Shown here: one piece after another, positions 31,924 through 40,703 of the stretch
Numbering within the stretch: the stretch's first letter is position 1
Layout: every line of letters begins with the position of its first letter
Assembly: GCF_030733685.1 (NCBI RefSeq)
Contig: NZ_JASHIM010000024.1
Coordinates: 1 to 56,414, forward strand
Direction of reading: 5' to 3'
Length of the DNA: 56,414 bases
DNA from: Roseovarius sp. MMSF_3281
Lineage (GTDB): Bacteria > Pseudomonadota > Alphaproteobacteria > Rhodobacterales > Rhodobacteraceae
Program-made: the position numbers and the translations under genes
Notes under the pieces: model-generated
Databases searched by the model: none
What the model was told of the DNA's origin: nothing
The model's input: the letters and a program-made list of their open reading frames with translations, nothing else

Positions 31924-33294
31924 TTACGCGCTGCGATTGCGAAATAAATGGGCGATAGACTGTGCATAATAGGCCAGGATTTCGCGTTCTTCGGGGTTTA
32001 TGGCGATCTGGCCGCCCTCTTCCGAAACCAATTGCCGGTTGCGCAGATTGCGCAGCCCCACTTCGACCGCGTAGTGCAAATCGCCGCGCGGCAGGTGGAC
32101 ATGTGCCTGTGACAGCGCCTCGACCATCCGGCCGACCTGCCTGTCCAGATCGGCCCGGGCAAGCGGCCCTTCGGCCTGCAAAAGCGCGCGGGCGACCAAG
32201 GGAACGGGCAGAACCGGGACCTCTTCGCCGATCCTTTGCATGAGAAGGCGGGCAAGCCCTTTGACCGGGTTGCCGGGGTATCGGCTTTCGAAATCGTTGA
32301 GCGAAACCGGCGCGCCGAAACTGGCCGCGGCATAGCCGTGCCGGTGATACCGCCCGGTGATCCGAAGCCAGACCTGTTTGAACAAAAAGCGCGCCACCAC
32401 CGAGATACGCGCGCGAAAGCGCCGTTCCCCCGCCTTGCCCGCCGCCACGAGAATACGGTCCTCGAACACCCGGTCATAGTTCAGGGCGACGGGAACAAAG
32501 ACAACGTCACGGTCGGGGTTGGCGCGTTCTTCGACGATGTATTTCAACAGCCCCAGCTTGGGCGGGGCCAACCCGCCATCAAGGCTAAGCCCGCCCTCGG
32601 GGAAAAGCGCCTGCGTCACCCCGCCATCGGTTGCCATGCCCACGTAGCGCGCCAAAACACGGCGATAAAGGTCATTGCGGGATTTGCGGCGGATGAAATA
32701 GGCCCCCATGGAGCGGATCAGCCGCGACAGGGGCCAGACCCGCGCCCATTCCCCCACGGCATAAGACAGGGCCGAGCGTTCGGCGGCCAGCCATGTCACC
32801 AGCACGTAATCCATGTTCGAGCGATGGTTCATCACGAAGATCACCGTGGCGTCGGGATCGACCTTCGACAGGCTGGCCTCATCGAAATGGCCAAGCCGCA
32901 CGCGATAAAGGCTGCGCGAGAGCCATTTCGCCGCCCTGATGGCAAAACCGAAATAGGCGGTGGCCGAAAACCCCGGCACGATCTCGCGCGCGTATCGCTT
33001 GGCCTGCTCAAAAGCCACGTTTTCGGGGATGCCTTCGGCCTTGGCGTGTTCGGCCACGGCCTGACTGACCTCGGGGTCATAGATCAGGCGCTGGATCATG
33101 TCATAGCGGCGGGCCAGCTTGAACGGCTCAATCGGGCGTTCCAACTTGGTGTTGAGCTTGGCCACCGCCCGCTCCATCCGGCGACGAAAGAACCATCGCA
33201 CGGAGGGGAACAGGAAATGCGATGCGAAGGTGACTGCCGCGAACGCCACCAGAAGAATCAGTGCCCAAAGCGGCATTTCCACAATTCTGCCCAT
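31924..33294 (-). CDS. glycerol-3-phosphate/lysophospholipid acyltransferase family protein
   Basis: A 456-residue membrane-associated acyltransferase of the PlsC/PlsB superfamily. An N-terminal membrane segment lies near 7-24 (MPLWALILLVAFAAVTFA). The catalytic HX4D motif is in MNHRSNMDYVLV, and the substrate-binding block in ALFPEGGLSLDGG. Its length and C-terminal extension are greater than PlsC and resemble PlsB-like 1-acyltransferases of alphaproteobacteria. I use the ATG at 33294; ATG 33276 is also possible, and longer in-frame readings lack similarity. It lies between ccr and divergent ecm but its own role is phospholipid synthesis. Confidence 0.85.
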   Translation of the reverse strand: MGRIVEMPLWALILLVAFAAVTFASHFLFPSVRWFFRRRMERAVAKLNTKLERPIEPFKLARRYDMIQRLIYDPEVSQAVAEHAKAEGIPENVAFEQAKRYAREIVPGFSATAYFGFAIRAAKWLSRSLYRVRLGHFDEASLSKVDPDATVIFVMNHRSNMDYVLVTWLAAERSALSYAVGEWARVWPLSRLIRSMGAYFIRRKSRNDLYRRVLARYVGMATDGGVTQALFPEGGLSLDGGLAPPKLGLLKYIVEERANPDRDVVFVPVALNYDRVFEDRILVAAGKAGERRFRARISVVARFLFKQVWLRITGRYHRHGYAAASFGAPVSLNDFESRYPGNPVKGLARLLMQRIGEEVPVLPVPLVARALLQAEGPLARADLDRQVGRMVEALSQAHVHLPRGDLHYAVEVGLRNLRNRQLVSEEGGQIAINPEEREILAYYAQSIAHLFRNRSA

Positions 33295-33337
33295 GAAGAC
33301 AGCAATACAGGGTTTGACGGCGCGGTAAATGGCCCCA

Positions 33338-33383
33338 TGCCGCGATGCAGCGAATTGACAGCGCCATAATGTTCCAGATACAT
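33338..33383 (+). promoter_or_regulatory. predicted ecm promoter preceded by the 13-mer shared with ccr
   Basis: TGCCGCGATGCAG at 33338-33350, then TTGACA (33355-33360), 17 bases and ATACAT (33378-33383). The -35 is consensus and the spacing ideal; the -10 is weak. The 13-mer next to the -35 is an activator-like position. The ecm ATG follows at 33432 behind GAGG. Confidence 0.5.
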
Positions 33384-33431
33384 ATGTCTGAACGTAACAA
33401 AATTGCGCAACCTGATTCACGAGGCCCGCAC

Positions 33432-35411
33432 ATGTCGCAGACGCAGAATGAGACCCCGAAAGATCGCCCCTGGCTGATCCGGACCTACGCGGGACATTCG
33501 ACCGCCAAGGCCTCGAACGCACTATACCGTTCCAATCTTGCGCGGGGTCAAACCGGCCTGTCGGTGGCTTTCGATCTGCCCACGCAGACAGGGTACGACA
33601 GTGACCATGTGCTAAGCCGTGGCGAAGTGGGCAAGGTGGGCGTGCCGGTCTGCCATCTGGGCGATATGCGAACGTTGTTCGACGACATCCCGCTTGAGCA
33701 GATGAACACCTCGATGACGATCAACGCGACCGCGCCCTGGCTCTTGTCGCTTTACATCGCCGTGGCCGAGGAACAGGGCGTGGATACCAGCAAACTGCAA
33801 GGCACGGTGCAGAACGACCTGATCAAGGAATATCTCAGCCGTGGCACCTATATCTGCCCGCCGAAACCCTCGCTGAAACTGATCGGGGACGTGGCCGAAT
33901 ATTGCTATACCAATATTCCCAAGTGGAACCCGATGAACGTCTGTTCCTACCACCTGCAAGAGGCGGGCGCGACGCCGGAACAGGAACTGGCCTTTGCGCT
34001 GGCCACCGCCACTGCCGTTTTGGACGAGTTGAAACCCCGCGTCCCGGCCGAGGATTTCCCGCGCCTAGTGGGGCGGATTTCGTTTTTCGTGAATGCGGGC
34101 ATCCGCTTTGTCACCGAGATGTGCAAGATGCGCGCCTTCGTGGACCTGTGGGACGAGATTTGCGCCAAGCGTTATGGCGTGGAAGACCCCAAGTATCGCC
34201 GCTTTCGCTATGGCGTGCAGGTGAACTCGCTTGGCCTGACCGAACAGCAGCCGGAAAACAACGTCTACCGTATCCTGATCGAGATGCTGGCGGTGACCCT
34301 GTCGAAAAAGGCCCGTGCCCGGGCGGTGCAATTGCCCGCATGGAACGAGGCGCTTGGCCTGCCGCGCCCCTGGGATCAGCAATGGTCGATGCGGATGCAG
34401 CAGATTTTGGCCTATGAGACCGACCTTCTGGAATTTGACGATCTGTTTGACGAAAACCCGGCCGTGGATGCCAAGGTTGAACACCTCAAGGAAGGCGCGC
34501 GCCATGAGCTTGCCAATATCGACAGCATGGGCGGTGCGGTGGACGCGATTGAATACATGAAATCGCGGCTGGTGGATTCCAACGCCGAGCGTCTGAACAA
34601 GATCGAACGCAATGAGACCGTCGTGGTCGGCGTCAACAAATGGACCGAAGGGGAGCCTTCGCCCCTGATGGGCGAGGATGGCGGAATCATGGTTGTCGAT
34701 CCAACCGTGGAGGCCGAACAGATCGACCGCCTGAACGCGTGGCGGGCCGAGCGTGACGATGCGGCGGTAAAAGAGGCGCTGGCCGAATTGCGCACCGCCG
34801 CCGCCGAGGGCCGCAATGTCATGCCCGCCTCGATCAAGGCGGCCAAGGCCGGGGTCACCACCGGCGAATGGGCCGCGCAGATGCGCAGCGTGCATGGCGA
34901 ATACCGCGGGCCGACCGGCGTATCGGGCAGCCCTTCGAACAAGACCGAAGGTCTGGATGATATCCGCGATGCGGTGGATGCGGTTTCCGACAAACTGGGC
35001 CGCCGGTTGAAATTCCTTGTCGGCAAACCGGGGCTGGATGGCCATTCCAACGGGGCCGAACAAGTCGCCTTCCGCGCGCGCGATTGCGGGATGGATATTT
35101 CCTATGAAGGTATCCGCCTGACGCCCGAGGAACTGGTCAAGGCGGCGCTTGAGGACGAGGCGCATGTCGTCGGCCTGTCGATCCTGTCAGGTAGCCACAT
35201 CCCGTTGGTCGAAGACCTGATAAAGCGGATGCGCGAGGCGGGGCTGGGCGATGTGCCGGTGATCGTCGGCGGTATCATCCCCGAAGAGGATGCCAAGCGC
35301 CTGCGCGACATGGGTGTTGCGCGGGTCTATACCCCGAAGGATTTCGAGCTGAACACCATCATGAAGGATATCGTCACGCTGGTCGATCCCAAGGCCGTCG
35401 CCGCCGAGTAA
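33432..35411 (+). CDS. ecm: adenosylcobalamin-dependent (2R)-ethylmalonyl-CoA mutase
   Basis: Converts (2R)-ethylmalonyl-CoA to (2S)-methylsuccinyl-CoA. At 659 residues it is methylmalonyl-CoA-mutase-like but shorter, with the Ecm-type start (MSQTQNETPKDRPWLIRTYA). The catalytic barrel has TGLSVAFDLPTQTGYDSDH near 42-60 and NTSMTINATAPWLLSLY near 90-106. The C-terminal B12-binding domain has DGHSNGAEQ (cobalt-ligating histidine in DxHxxG), GLSILSGSH and VIVGGIIP. The strong Ecm resemblance and proximity of ccr favour Ecm over methylmalonyl-CoA mutase. ATG 33432 with GAGG is preferred to the in-frame start at 33345. Confidence 0.93.
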   Translation: MSQTQNETPKDRPWLIRTYAGHSTAKASNALYRSNLARGQTGLSVAFDLPTQTGYDSDHVLSRGEVGKVGVPVCHLGDMRTLFDDIPLEQMNTSMTINATAPWLLSLYIAVAEEQGVDTSKLQGTVQNDLIKEYLSRGTYICPPKPSLKLIGDVAEYCYTNIPKWNPMNVCSYHLQEAGATPEQELAFALATATAVLDELKPRVPAEDFPRLVGRISFFVNAGIRFVTEMCKMRAFVDLWDEICAKRYGVEDPKYRRFRYGVQVNSLGLTEQQPENNVYRILIEMLAVTLSKKARARAVQLPAWNEALGLPRPWDQQWSMRMQQILAYETDLLEFDDLFDENPAVDAKVEHLKEGARHELANIDSMGGAVDAIEYMKSRLVDSNAERLNKIERNETVVVGVNKWTEGEPSPLMGEDGGIMVVDPTVEAEQIDRLNAWRAERDDAAVKEALAELRTAAAEGRNVMPASIKAAKAGVTTGEWAAQMRSVHGEYRGPTGVSGSPSNKTEGLDDIRDAVDAVSDKLGRRLKFLVGKPGLDGHSNGAEQVAFRARDCGMDISYEGIRLTPEELVKAALEDEAHVVGLSILSGSHIPLVEDLIKRMREAGLGDVPVIVGGIIPEEDAKRLRDMGVARVYTPKDFELNTIMKDIVTLVDPKAVAAE

Positions 35412-35437
35412 CCCGGCCCTTGCGAATATCAGAAACG

Positions 35438-35471
35438 AAAAGGCCCACGGAACGCGCGCCGTGGGCCTTTT
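35438..35471. terminator. bidirectional rho-independent terminator between ecm and DUF4168 gene
   Basis: AAAAGGCCCACGG (35438-35450), eight bases, CCGTGGGCCTTTT (35459-35471): a perfect 13-bp palindromic stem with A and T tracts on the two sides, so it can terminate from both directions between convergent genes. Confidence 0.9.
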
Positions 35472-35496
35472 CACCTGTTCTGGAGGGATAGGGTGG

Positions 35497-35919
35497 TTAT
35501 TGCGTGCGCACTTCCTTGATCCGGGCGACAATGCGCTGGTTCAGGTCTTGATCCTGCTGCGCAGCGGCACTGATGGCGCGGAAGGTTTCCGGGGTCATAT
35601 CGGTCACGTCGGACACCGCGGTTTTGGCGGCCTCATTGGCTTCCTGCACCAGCTCCTCGGCGCCTTCCTGGGTTTCCTGCTCCTGGATTCTGGGCATGTA
35701 CTCGGCCTGCACCGCCTCAACCGCGATCAGCGCGGCAACGAAACCCTCGACCTGCGCATCGGTCACGTCTTCGGCTGCGATCTGCGGTGTTTCGGGGGCG
35801 GCTGTTTCAGCTTGCGTTTTGGCCTGGGTGTCCGCCTCGGCGTCCTGCGCAAAGGCGGGGGCGGTCAAGACAAGGGCAATGGCGCTTACGGCGCCCATCA
35901 ATGGGGTTTTGAAGGTCAA
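35497..35919 (-). CDS. DUF4168 family secreted protein
   Basis: A 140-residue exported protein of the DUF4168 type, function unknown. A TTG at 35919 is taken as the start: it has GGGAG six bases upstream and gives a complete signal peptide (TFKTPLMGAVSAIALVLTAPAFAQD). ATG 35898 would cut off its lysine. The mature part is acidic and rich in Ala, Glu, Gln and Thr, with a low-complexity stretch near 29-45 and two helical blocks: DAQVEGFVAALIAVEAVQAEY near 54-74 and FRAISAAAQQDQDLNQRIVARI near 114-135. The 294 bases upstream to deoD hold no clear gene. Confidence 0.7.
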   Translation of the reverse strand: MTFKTPLMGAVSAIALVLTAPAFAQDAEADTQAKTQAETAAPETPQIAAEDVTDAQVEGFVAALIAVEAVQAEYMPRIQEQETQEGAEELVQEANEAAKTAVSDVTDMTPETFRAISAAAQQDQDLNQRIVARIKEVRTQ

Positions 35920-36213
35920 TACGATCTCCCGTTCAGCGGTGTGTTTCGGGGCGCGTGCCCCGCTGCTCTTGCAACAGGTGGGCAAGCCTGCGGGCAGATG
36001 CAACCACCTCAGCGAAAAAACGCCGGCACGCGCGTCGTGAACATCGCGCGGCGGGCCGGTGCCCCAAGGGCGTTATGCCGATGTTCTGGGGATGCGGAGC
36101 TTGTCCGCCACGTCAGGGTGGCCCCGGGGCGCGTTGGGCCACTGGCAAACCAGGATGTAACGGATTACCCTTTGCCCATCATCCGAAGCCGCTTGCCTTG
36201 AAAGATATACCCG

Positions 36214-36939
36214 ATGACAGTTCACATTGCCGCCGAACCGAACCGGATCGCCGAGACGGTCCTTCTGCCGGGCGATCCCAAGCGCGCCGAATGGGCGGCG
36301 CGGAGTTTCCTGGACGCGCCGGAATTGGTCAATGATGTGCGGGGAATGCTGGGATTTACCGGCACATGGCAGGGCCACCGCGTGACGATCCACGGCAGCG
36401 GCATGGGGATGCCCAGCCTGTCGATCTACGCCAACGAGTTGATCCGCGATTACGGGGTCAAGACCCTCGTTCGCATCGGCAGTTGCGGCGCGATGCAGGC
36501 GCATGTCGGCCTGCACGACGTGGTGATCGCCATGAGCGCCAGCAGCATCTCAACCCCTTCAAGCACGATCCTGCGCGAGGTGAATTTCGCCCCCTGCGCC
36601 GATTGGGGCCTGCTGCACGGTGCCGTCGCAGCGGCCAAGGCGCGCGGGATCTCGCCGCATGTGGGCGGCATCTATTCCTCGGACACCTTCTATGACGAAC
36701 GCCCCGACCTAACCGAGCAGATGACCCGCCATGGCACGCTGGCCGTCGAGATGGAAGCGGCAGAGCTTTATACCCTCGCCGCCCGCCACGGCGCGCGGGC
36801 CTTGGCCGTCCTGACCGTCAGCGATCACTTGCAAACCGGCGAGGCCCTCGACAGCCAGGCCCGCGAAAGCAGCTTCGGGGATATGGTGGAAATCGCCCTG
36901 GAGTCGGCCTTCGCCGAAAGGTCACACGCAGCTCAATAA
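36214..36939 (+). CDS. deoD: purine-nucleoside phosphorylase (DeoD type)
   Basis: Reversible phosphorolysis of purine (deoxy)nucleosides to base and (deoxy)ribose-1-phosphate. The 241 residues match trimer-of-dimers DeoD: start [24 protein letters not shown] near 2-25, phosphate-binding [16 protein letters not shown] near 63-78, [20 protein letters not shown] near 88-107, [13 protein letters not shown] near 178-190 and the catalytic aspartate in [11 protein letters not shown] near 200-210. It appears monocistronic; the convergent M20 gene follows across a repeat. Confidence 0.96.
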   Translation: MTVHIAAEPNRIAETVLLPGDPKRAEWAARSFLDAPELVNDVRGMLGFTGTWQGHRVTIHGSGMGMPSLSIYANELIRDYGVKTLVRIGSCGAMQAHVGLHDVVIAMSASSISTPSSTILREVNFAPCADWGLLHGAVAAAKARGISPHVGGIYSSDTFYDERPDLTEQMTRHGTLAVEMEAAELYTLAARHGARALAVLTVSDHLQTGEALDSQARESSFGDMVEIALESAFAERSHAAQ

Positions 36940-36962
36940 GCATTTCGCCACGATCCTGCAGG

Positions 36963-37024
36963 TTTTTTTCTTGGTCCAAATACCCTGGGGGAGTCGCCCG
37001 CAGGGCGGCGGGGGCAACGCCCCC
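36963..37024. repeat. TTCTTGG-type intergenic repeat, copy 2
   Basis: TTTTTTTCTTGG, CCAAATACCC, TGGGGG and a closing hairpin GGGGGC-AAC-GCCCCC (37010-37024). The element order matches copy 1 at 27824-27880. The extra CGCCC/GGGCG pairing near 36995-37007 corresponds to GGCC/GGCC in copy 1. It again lies in a convergent gap (deoD and M20 gene). Confidence 0.7.
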
Positions 37025-37030
37025 AAACCC

Positions 37031-38305
37031 TTAGCCGCCGAAAAGATCGTGCAGCGCGAGGGCCATGACCTCGGCCGATTGCATCATGTCCTCGATGCCC
37101 ACCCATTCGTCGGGCTTGTGGGCCAGGTCCAGAACCCCCGGCCCATAGGCGATACAGTTCTTCAGCCGCCCGATCCGGTCGATATGTTTCTGGTCATAGG
37201 TGCCGGGGCTGACCACGTAATCGGCCTCGCGCCCCATGACCTGCTCCACCGCTTTTGACACTGCCCCCACCACCGGCGCGTCGCGCTTTGTCATCGTCGG
37301 CAGAACGCGGAACAATTCCTTGATTTCATAGTCGAACCCCGGCCGCCCGTCGCGCACGCGTTCCAGCACGTCGCGGATTTCGGCCTGCACCTCGTCGATG
37401 TTTTCCTCGATCAAAAACCGCCGGTCGATCACCATGCGGCAGCGGTCGGGCACGCAGGCCGAGGGCATGCCGGTATAATCCTCCTCCTGCTCGGGCTCGC
37501 CGCCGTGGATGGAGTTGATGTTGAGCGTCGATTGCCGCGCGCCTTCCGGCACAACGGGCATCTCGGTGCGTTTCCGGGCCAAGGCCGGAAACAGGCTGTC
37601 TTCCATTTCCGCCACCACTGCCCCCATGTGCCGCACCGCGCAATCCCCCAGAAAGGGCATGGAGCCATGGGCGATCTCGCCCTTGGTTTCCACCTCGGCC
37701 CACCACACGCCGCGATGCCCAAGGCAGATACGATCCTTGTTCAGGGGTTCGGGGATGATCACGTGATCTACGCGCGCATAATATCCCTTCTCGGCCAGAT
37801 AGGCGACACCGCCAAAGCCCCCCGATTCCTCGTCCGCCGTGCCGCTAATTTCAATTGCGCCTGCATAGTCGGGACAGGTGGCGATGAAGGCCTCGGCGGC
37901 GATGATCGAGGCGGCCAATCCACCCTTCATGTCGCAGGCCCCGCGACCGTAAATCCGGCCATCCTTCACCTCGCCGCCGAAGGGGTCGGTGGTCCAGCCG
38001 TGGCCAACCTCGACCACGTCGATATGGCTGTTGAAATGCACGCATTGACCGGGGGCTTTCCCCTCGCGCCGCGCGACGATGTTCCAGCGCGGGTGCTTGT
38101 CGCTGTCGCCGATGGCCCCTTCGGCGCGGATAAGCTCGGTATGAAACCCAGCGCGCAGCAACCGGCGATCAAGGTAGTCGCAAATCTCGCGGTAATTGGC
38201 CCCGGGTGGGTTTAGCGTGGGAATGCGGATCAGGTCTTGGGTCAGCGCGATCAGATCGTCGCGCCGCGCGGCGATTTCCTTGTGCAGACGCGCGCGGATA
38301 TCCAT
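37031..38305 (-). CDS. M20 family metallopeptidase (ArgE/DapE-type deacylase)
   Basis: A 424-residue zinc amidohydrolase. Metal-site motifs are FNSHIDVVEVG near 93-103 (His and the following Asp), GRGACDMKGGLAASI near 122-136 (bridging Asp) and SGTADEESGGFG near 154-165 (catalytic Glu-Glu). A dimerisation domain follows with STLNINSIHGGE near 258. The arrangement matches acetylornithine deacetylase/succinyl-diaminopimelate desuccinylase relatives, but the arg or dap pathways are not nearby. The start is four bases after the CoA-transferase stop, so the pair probably acts on the same catabolic route; the substrate is unknown. Confidence 0.85.
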   Translation of the reverse strand: MDIRARLHKEIAARRDDLIALTQDLIRIPTLNPPGANYREICDYLDRRLLRAGFHTELIRAEGAIGDSDKHPRWNIVARREGKAPGQCVHFNSHIDVVEVGHGWTTDPFGGEVKDGRIYGRGACDMKGGLAASIIAAEAFIATCPDYAGAIEISGTADEESGGFGGVAYLAEKGYYARVDHVIIPEPLNKDRICLGHRGVWWAEVETKGEIAHGSMPFLGDCAVRHMGAVVAEMEDSLFPALARKRTEMPVVPEGARQSTLNINSIHGGEPEQEEDYTGMPSACVPDRCRMVIDRRFLIEENIDEVQAEIRDVLERVRDGRPGFDYEIKELFRVLPTMTKRDAPVVGAVSKAVEQVMGREADYVVSPGTYDQKHIDRIGRLKNCIAYGPGVLDLAHKPDEWVGIEDMMQSAEVMALALHDLFGG

Positions 38306-38308
38306 GAC

Positions 38309-39427
38309 CTAGCCCTCGTTGTTCTGCCCCAGTTTGGGCGATGGCCGCGACAGGTTCAACTCTGCCCCTGAAAATTTGAACGGGGACCGGATACCCGGCA
38401 CACCCTCGGGGTCCACGCGCATCCCGCGCGCTGTTACCTGCGGGTCGTCAAAGACCTCGGCCATGTCATTGATCGGCCCGGCGGGCACGCCCTGCGCCTC
38501 GCAGGCGGCCAGAAGGTCGGATTTGGTGAATGTCCGGGTCCGTTCTGTCAGCAGCTTATCAAGCGCCTTGCGATTGGCGACGCGGGCGGGATTTGTGGCG
38601 TAATCCGCCTGCCCCGCCAGTTCGGCACAGCCCAAAAGTTCACACAGCCGGGCAAACTGCCCATCATTGCCCACCGCGATGATGATATGCCCATCGGCAC
38701 AATCGAACACCTGATAAGGCGACAGGTTGGGGTGAAAATTTCCCAGACGCCCCGGTGGCGTGCCGGTGGAGAGGTAATTCATCGCCTGATTGGCGGTAAC
38801 GGAAACCGCCACATCCAAAAGCGCCATGTCGATATGCTGCCCCTCGCCAGTGGCATGGCGTTGATGCAGGGCGGCCAGAATGGCAGTAGAGGCATAGACC
38901 CCGGTGAAGACATCGGTCACGGCCACGCCCACCTTGGTGGGCTGGCCTTGCGGGTCGCCGGTGATCGACATCAGGCCCGACATGCCCTGAATGATATAGT
39001 CATACCCGGCCCGGTGGGCATATGGCCCGTCCTGGCCAAAGCCGGTGATCGAACAATAGATTAGGCCGGGGTTGACCTGTTTCAGGCTGTCGTAGTCCAG
39101 CCCGTATTTCGCAAGTCCACCGACCTTGAAATTCTCGATCACGACGTCGGCCTCGCGCACCATCTCGCGCACCTGTTCCTGCCCCTCGGGGGTGCGGAAA
39201 TCCACCGTGACACTGGATTTGCCCCGGTTGCAGGAATGGAAATAGGCCGCCGTGCGGTCGCCCTCACGCTCGATGAAGGGCGGGCCCCAGTTGCGGGTAT
39301 CGTCACCTGCCGGGCTTTCGACCTTGATCACCTCGGCCCCGAGGTCGGACAGCGTTTGACCGGCCCAAGGGCCGGCCAGGATACGCGCCAATTCAATGAC
39401 TTTCAGACCGGCAAGCGGAGTCGTCAT
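38309..39427 (-). CDS. CaiB/BaiF family (class III) CoA-transferase
   Basis: Transfers CoA between carboxylic acids; 372 residues. The N-terminal nucleotide-like part shows GLKVIELARILAGPWAGQTLSDLGAEVIKVE, with conserved CoA-binding GDDTRNWGPPF near 40-50 and NRGKSSVTVDFRTPEG near 67-82. The catalytic aspartate lies in YGLDYDSLKQVNPGLIYCSITGFG (residues 108-131 region) to MSITGDPQGQPTKVGVAVTDVFTG. Its ATG overlaps the DsbA-family stop (ATGA) and it is followed by the M20 hydrolase, suggesting a small catabolic operon behind dciA-dsbA. The acid substrate cannot be told from sequence. Confidence 0.9.
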   Translation of the reverse strand: MTTPLAGLKVIELARILAGPWAGQTLSDLGAEVIKVESPAGDDTRNWGPPFIEREGDRTAAYFHSCNRGKSSVTVDFRTPEGQEQVREMVREADVVIENFKVGGLAKYGLDYDSLKQVNPGLIYCSITGFGQDGPYAHRAGYDYIIQGMSGLMSITGDPQGQPTKVGVAVTDVFTGVYASTAILAALHQRHATGEGQHIDMALLDVAVSVTANQAMNYLSTGTPPGRLGNFHPNLSPYQVFDCADGHIIIAVGNDGQFARLCELLGCAELAGQADYATNPARVANRKALDKLLTERTRTFTKSDLLAACEAQGVPAGPINDMAEVFDDPQVTARGMRVDPEGVPGIRSPFKFSGAELNLSRPSPKLGQNNEG

Positions 39428-40098
39428 TCCTTGGCAAGCTCCGTCTCGATGATCTCTTTAAGGTCGGGATAAGACATGTTGGAATGTTTTTCACCGTTGA
39501 TGATCAGGGTGGGGGTGGAATTCACCTCGTGTTCTTCGGCGTTTTCCTGGAACCATGCGACAAGGGCCTTGGCCTTGTCGTTGTCTTGCAGGCAGGCCTC
39601 GATCTGATCGTCGTTCAGGCCAGCGGTCTTGCCGATCTTGCGCAGGTTATTGGAAATCTCGACAGGATCGCCGTCACCGATCCAGTCCCTTTGCTGCTGA
39701 TAAAGCATATCGGTGATACCAAAGAACCGCTCTTGCCCGCCGCAGCGGGCGACCATCGACGCCCAGAGACCGATGCGGTCAAAGTACACGTCACGGTAAA
39801 CCAGTTGCACGTCGCCGCTTTCGATATATTCGGCCTTCAGTTTCTTGCCCGGGCCGGTGTGAAAGCTGGCGCAATGCGGGCAGGTGAAAGAGGCGTATTC
39901 GATCAATGTCACGGGTGCGTCCTCGGCGCCCATGGTCATCTCGACGATGCCCGAGGTGTCGATCGCCTCATCGCTTTCTTGCGCATTGGCCGCGCCAAGC
40001 GAGACGCCCGGTGTGCTGGCGGGTGTGCTGGCCAGCCAATAGGCGGCGCCTGCGACGATGGCGAGGGCCGCGGCCCCGGTAAGGAGTTTGCGTTGCAT
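39424..40098 (-). CDS. DsbA family thiol:disulfide oxidoreductase, membrane-anchored
   Basis: A 224-residue periplasmic thioredoxin-fold protein. An uncleaved or signal segment is at 1-24 (LLTGAAALAIVAGAAYWLA). The active site is FTCPHCASFH near 72-81 (CPHC), and the cis-proline loop is NSTPTLIING near 193-202. The insertion helical domain between them is DsbA-like. The family introduces or isomerises disulfides in exported proteins. It follows dciA by 15 bp and overlaps the CoA-transferase start by 4 bp. Confidence 0.9.
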   Translation of the reverse strand: MQRKLLTGAAALAIVAGAAYWLASTPASTPGVSLGAANAQESDEAIDTSGIVEMTMGAEDAPVTLIEYASFTCPHCASFHTGPGKKLKAEYIESGDVQLVYRDVYFDRIGLWASMVARCGGQERFFGITDMLYQQQRDWIGDGDPVEISNNLRKIGKTAGLNDDQIEACLQDNDKAKALVAWFQENAEEHEVNSTPTLIINGEKHSNMSYPDLKEIIETELAKE

Positions 40099-40113
40099 GT
40101 GCTTCCCTTTGTG

Positions 40114-40623
40114 TCAGCGTTTGGTCTTGGATAGTACGTTCCGCCCCAAGGCTTCAAGCGCATCGCGCAGGCCGGTATCGCCCACGGGGGCGGCCAGTTC
40201 ACTGGCGGCCTTGGTCACGGTGGGGTCAGGCTTGGCCGGGGTTTGCTTTTTGGGGCGGTGATCGAAACTGGCCTGCCCTTCGGCAAAGCCGGTGGGCGCG
40301 GTTTGGGTGATGCGGATGCGCGAGATGGCGTTATAGCCGTAAACCCCGTTCACCTTCTCGCGCAGTTGTTCCTTTTGCATTTCCAGCATCGGCGCCTGCG
40401 CGCCGGTGGTCAACAGGGTCAGCGTTGCACCGAACCCTTGGCGCCCGTATTTCACATCCACGGGCCGGGCGATGGCGGCCACCTCTTCCCCCACAATTTC
40501 CGGCCAATGGGTCAAAAGCCGCGATTGCGCGAAGCCACGGGTTTCCGAGGCCCGGCGGATGCGGTCCTGCAAGAGATTCGCGGTACGTTTGAAACCACGG
40601 GTGGTGGAATCGCGGGCGGGCAT
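40114..40623 (-). CDS. dciA: DciA family protein (DUF721)
   Basis: A 169-residue protein whose N-terminal 100 residues are the DUF721 domain (ANLLQDRIRRASETRGFAQSRL near 15-36, HWPEIVGEEVAAIARPVDV near 39-57). DciA is the replicative-helicase loader/operator ancestral in bacteria lacking DnaC. The C-terminal tail is basic and disordered-looking, ending in ALEALGRNVLSKTKR, consistent with the DnaB- and DNA-binding tail. It is divergent from mutY, a conserved neighbourhood in Rhodobacterales. Confidence 0.85.
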   Translation of the reverse strand: MPARDSTTRGFKRTANLLQDRIRRASETRGFAQSRLLTHWPEIVGEEVAAIARPVDVKYGRQGFGATLTLLTTGAQAPMLEMQKEQLREKVNGVYGYNAISRIRITQTAPTGFAEGQASFDHRPKKQTPAKPDPTVTKAASELAAPVGDTGLRDALEALGRNVLSKTKR

Positions 40624-40703
40624 GGTGGACTCCTGTACTTGGACACTATCTTAGGGCATGTGACGGTCCATGCCAGCCCATAAGGTGCGATGAGGGATAA
40701 CAC

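Noticed and set aside
33276..33522. Longer N-terminus of the acyltransferase up to 33522
   Set aside because: The extension would overlap the ecm promoter and start, and encodes Ser/Arg-rich sequence before the clear membrane segment.
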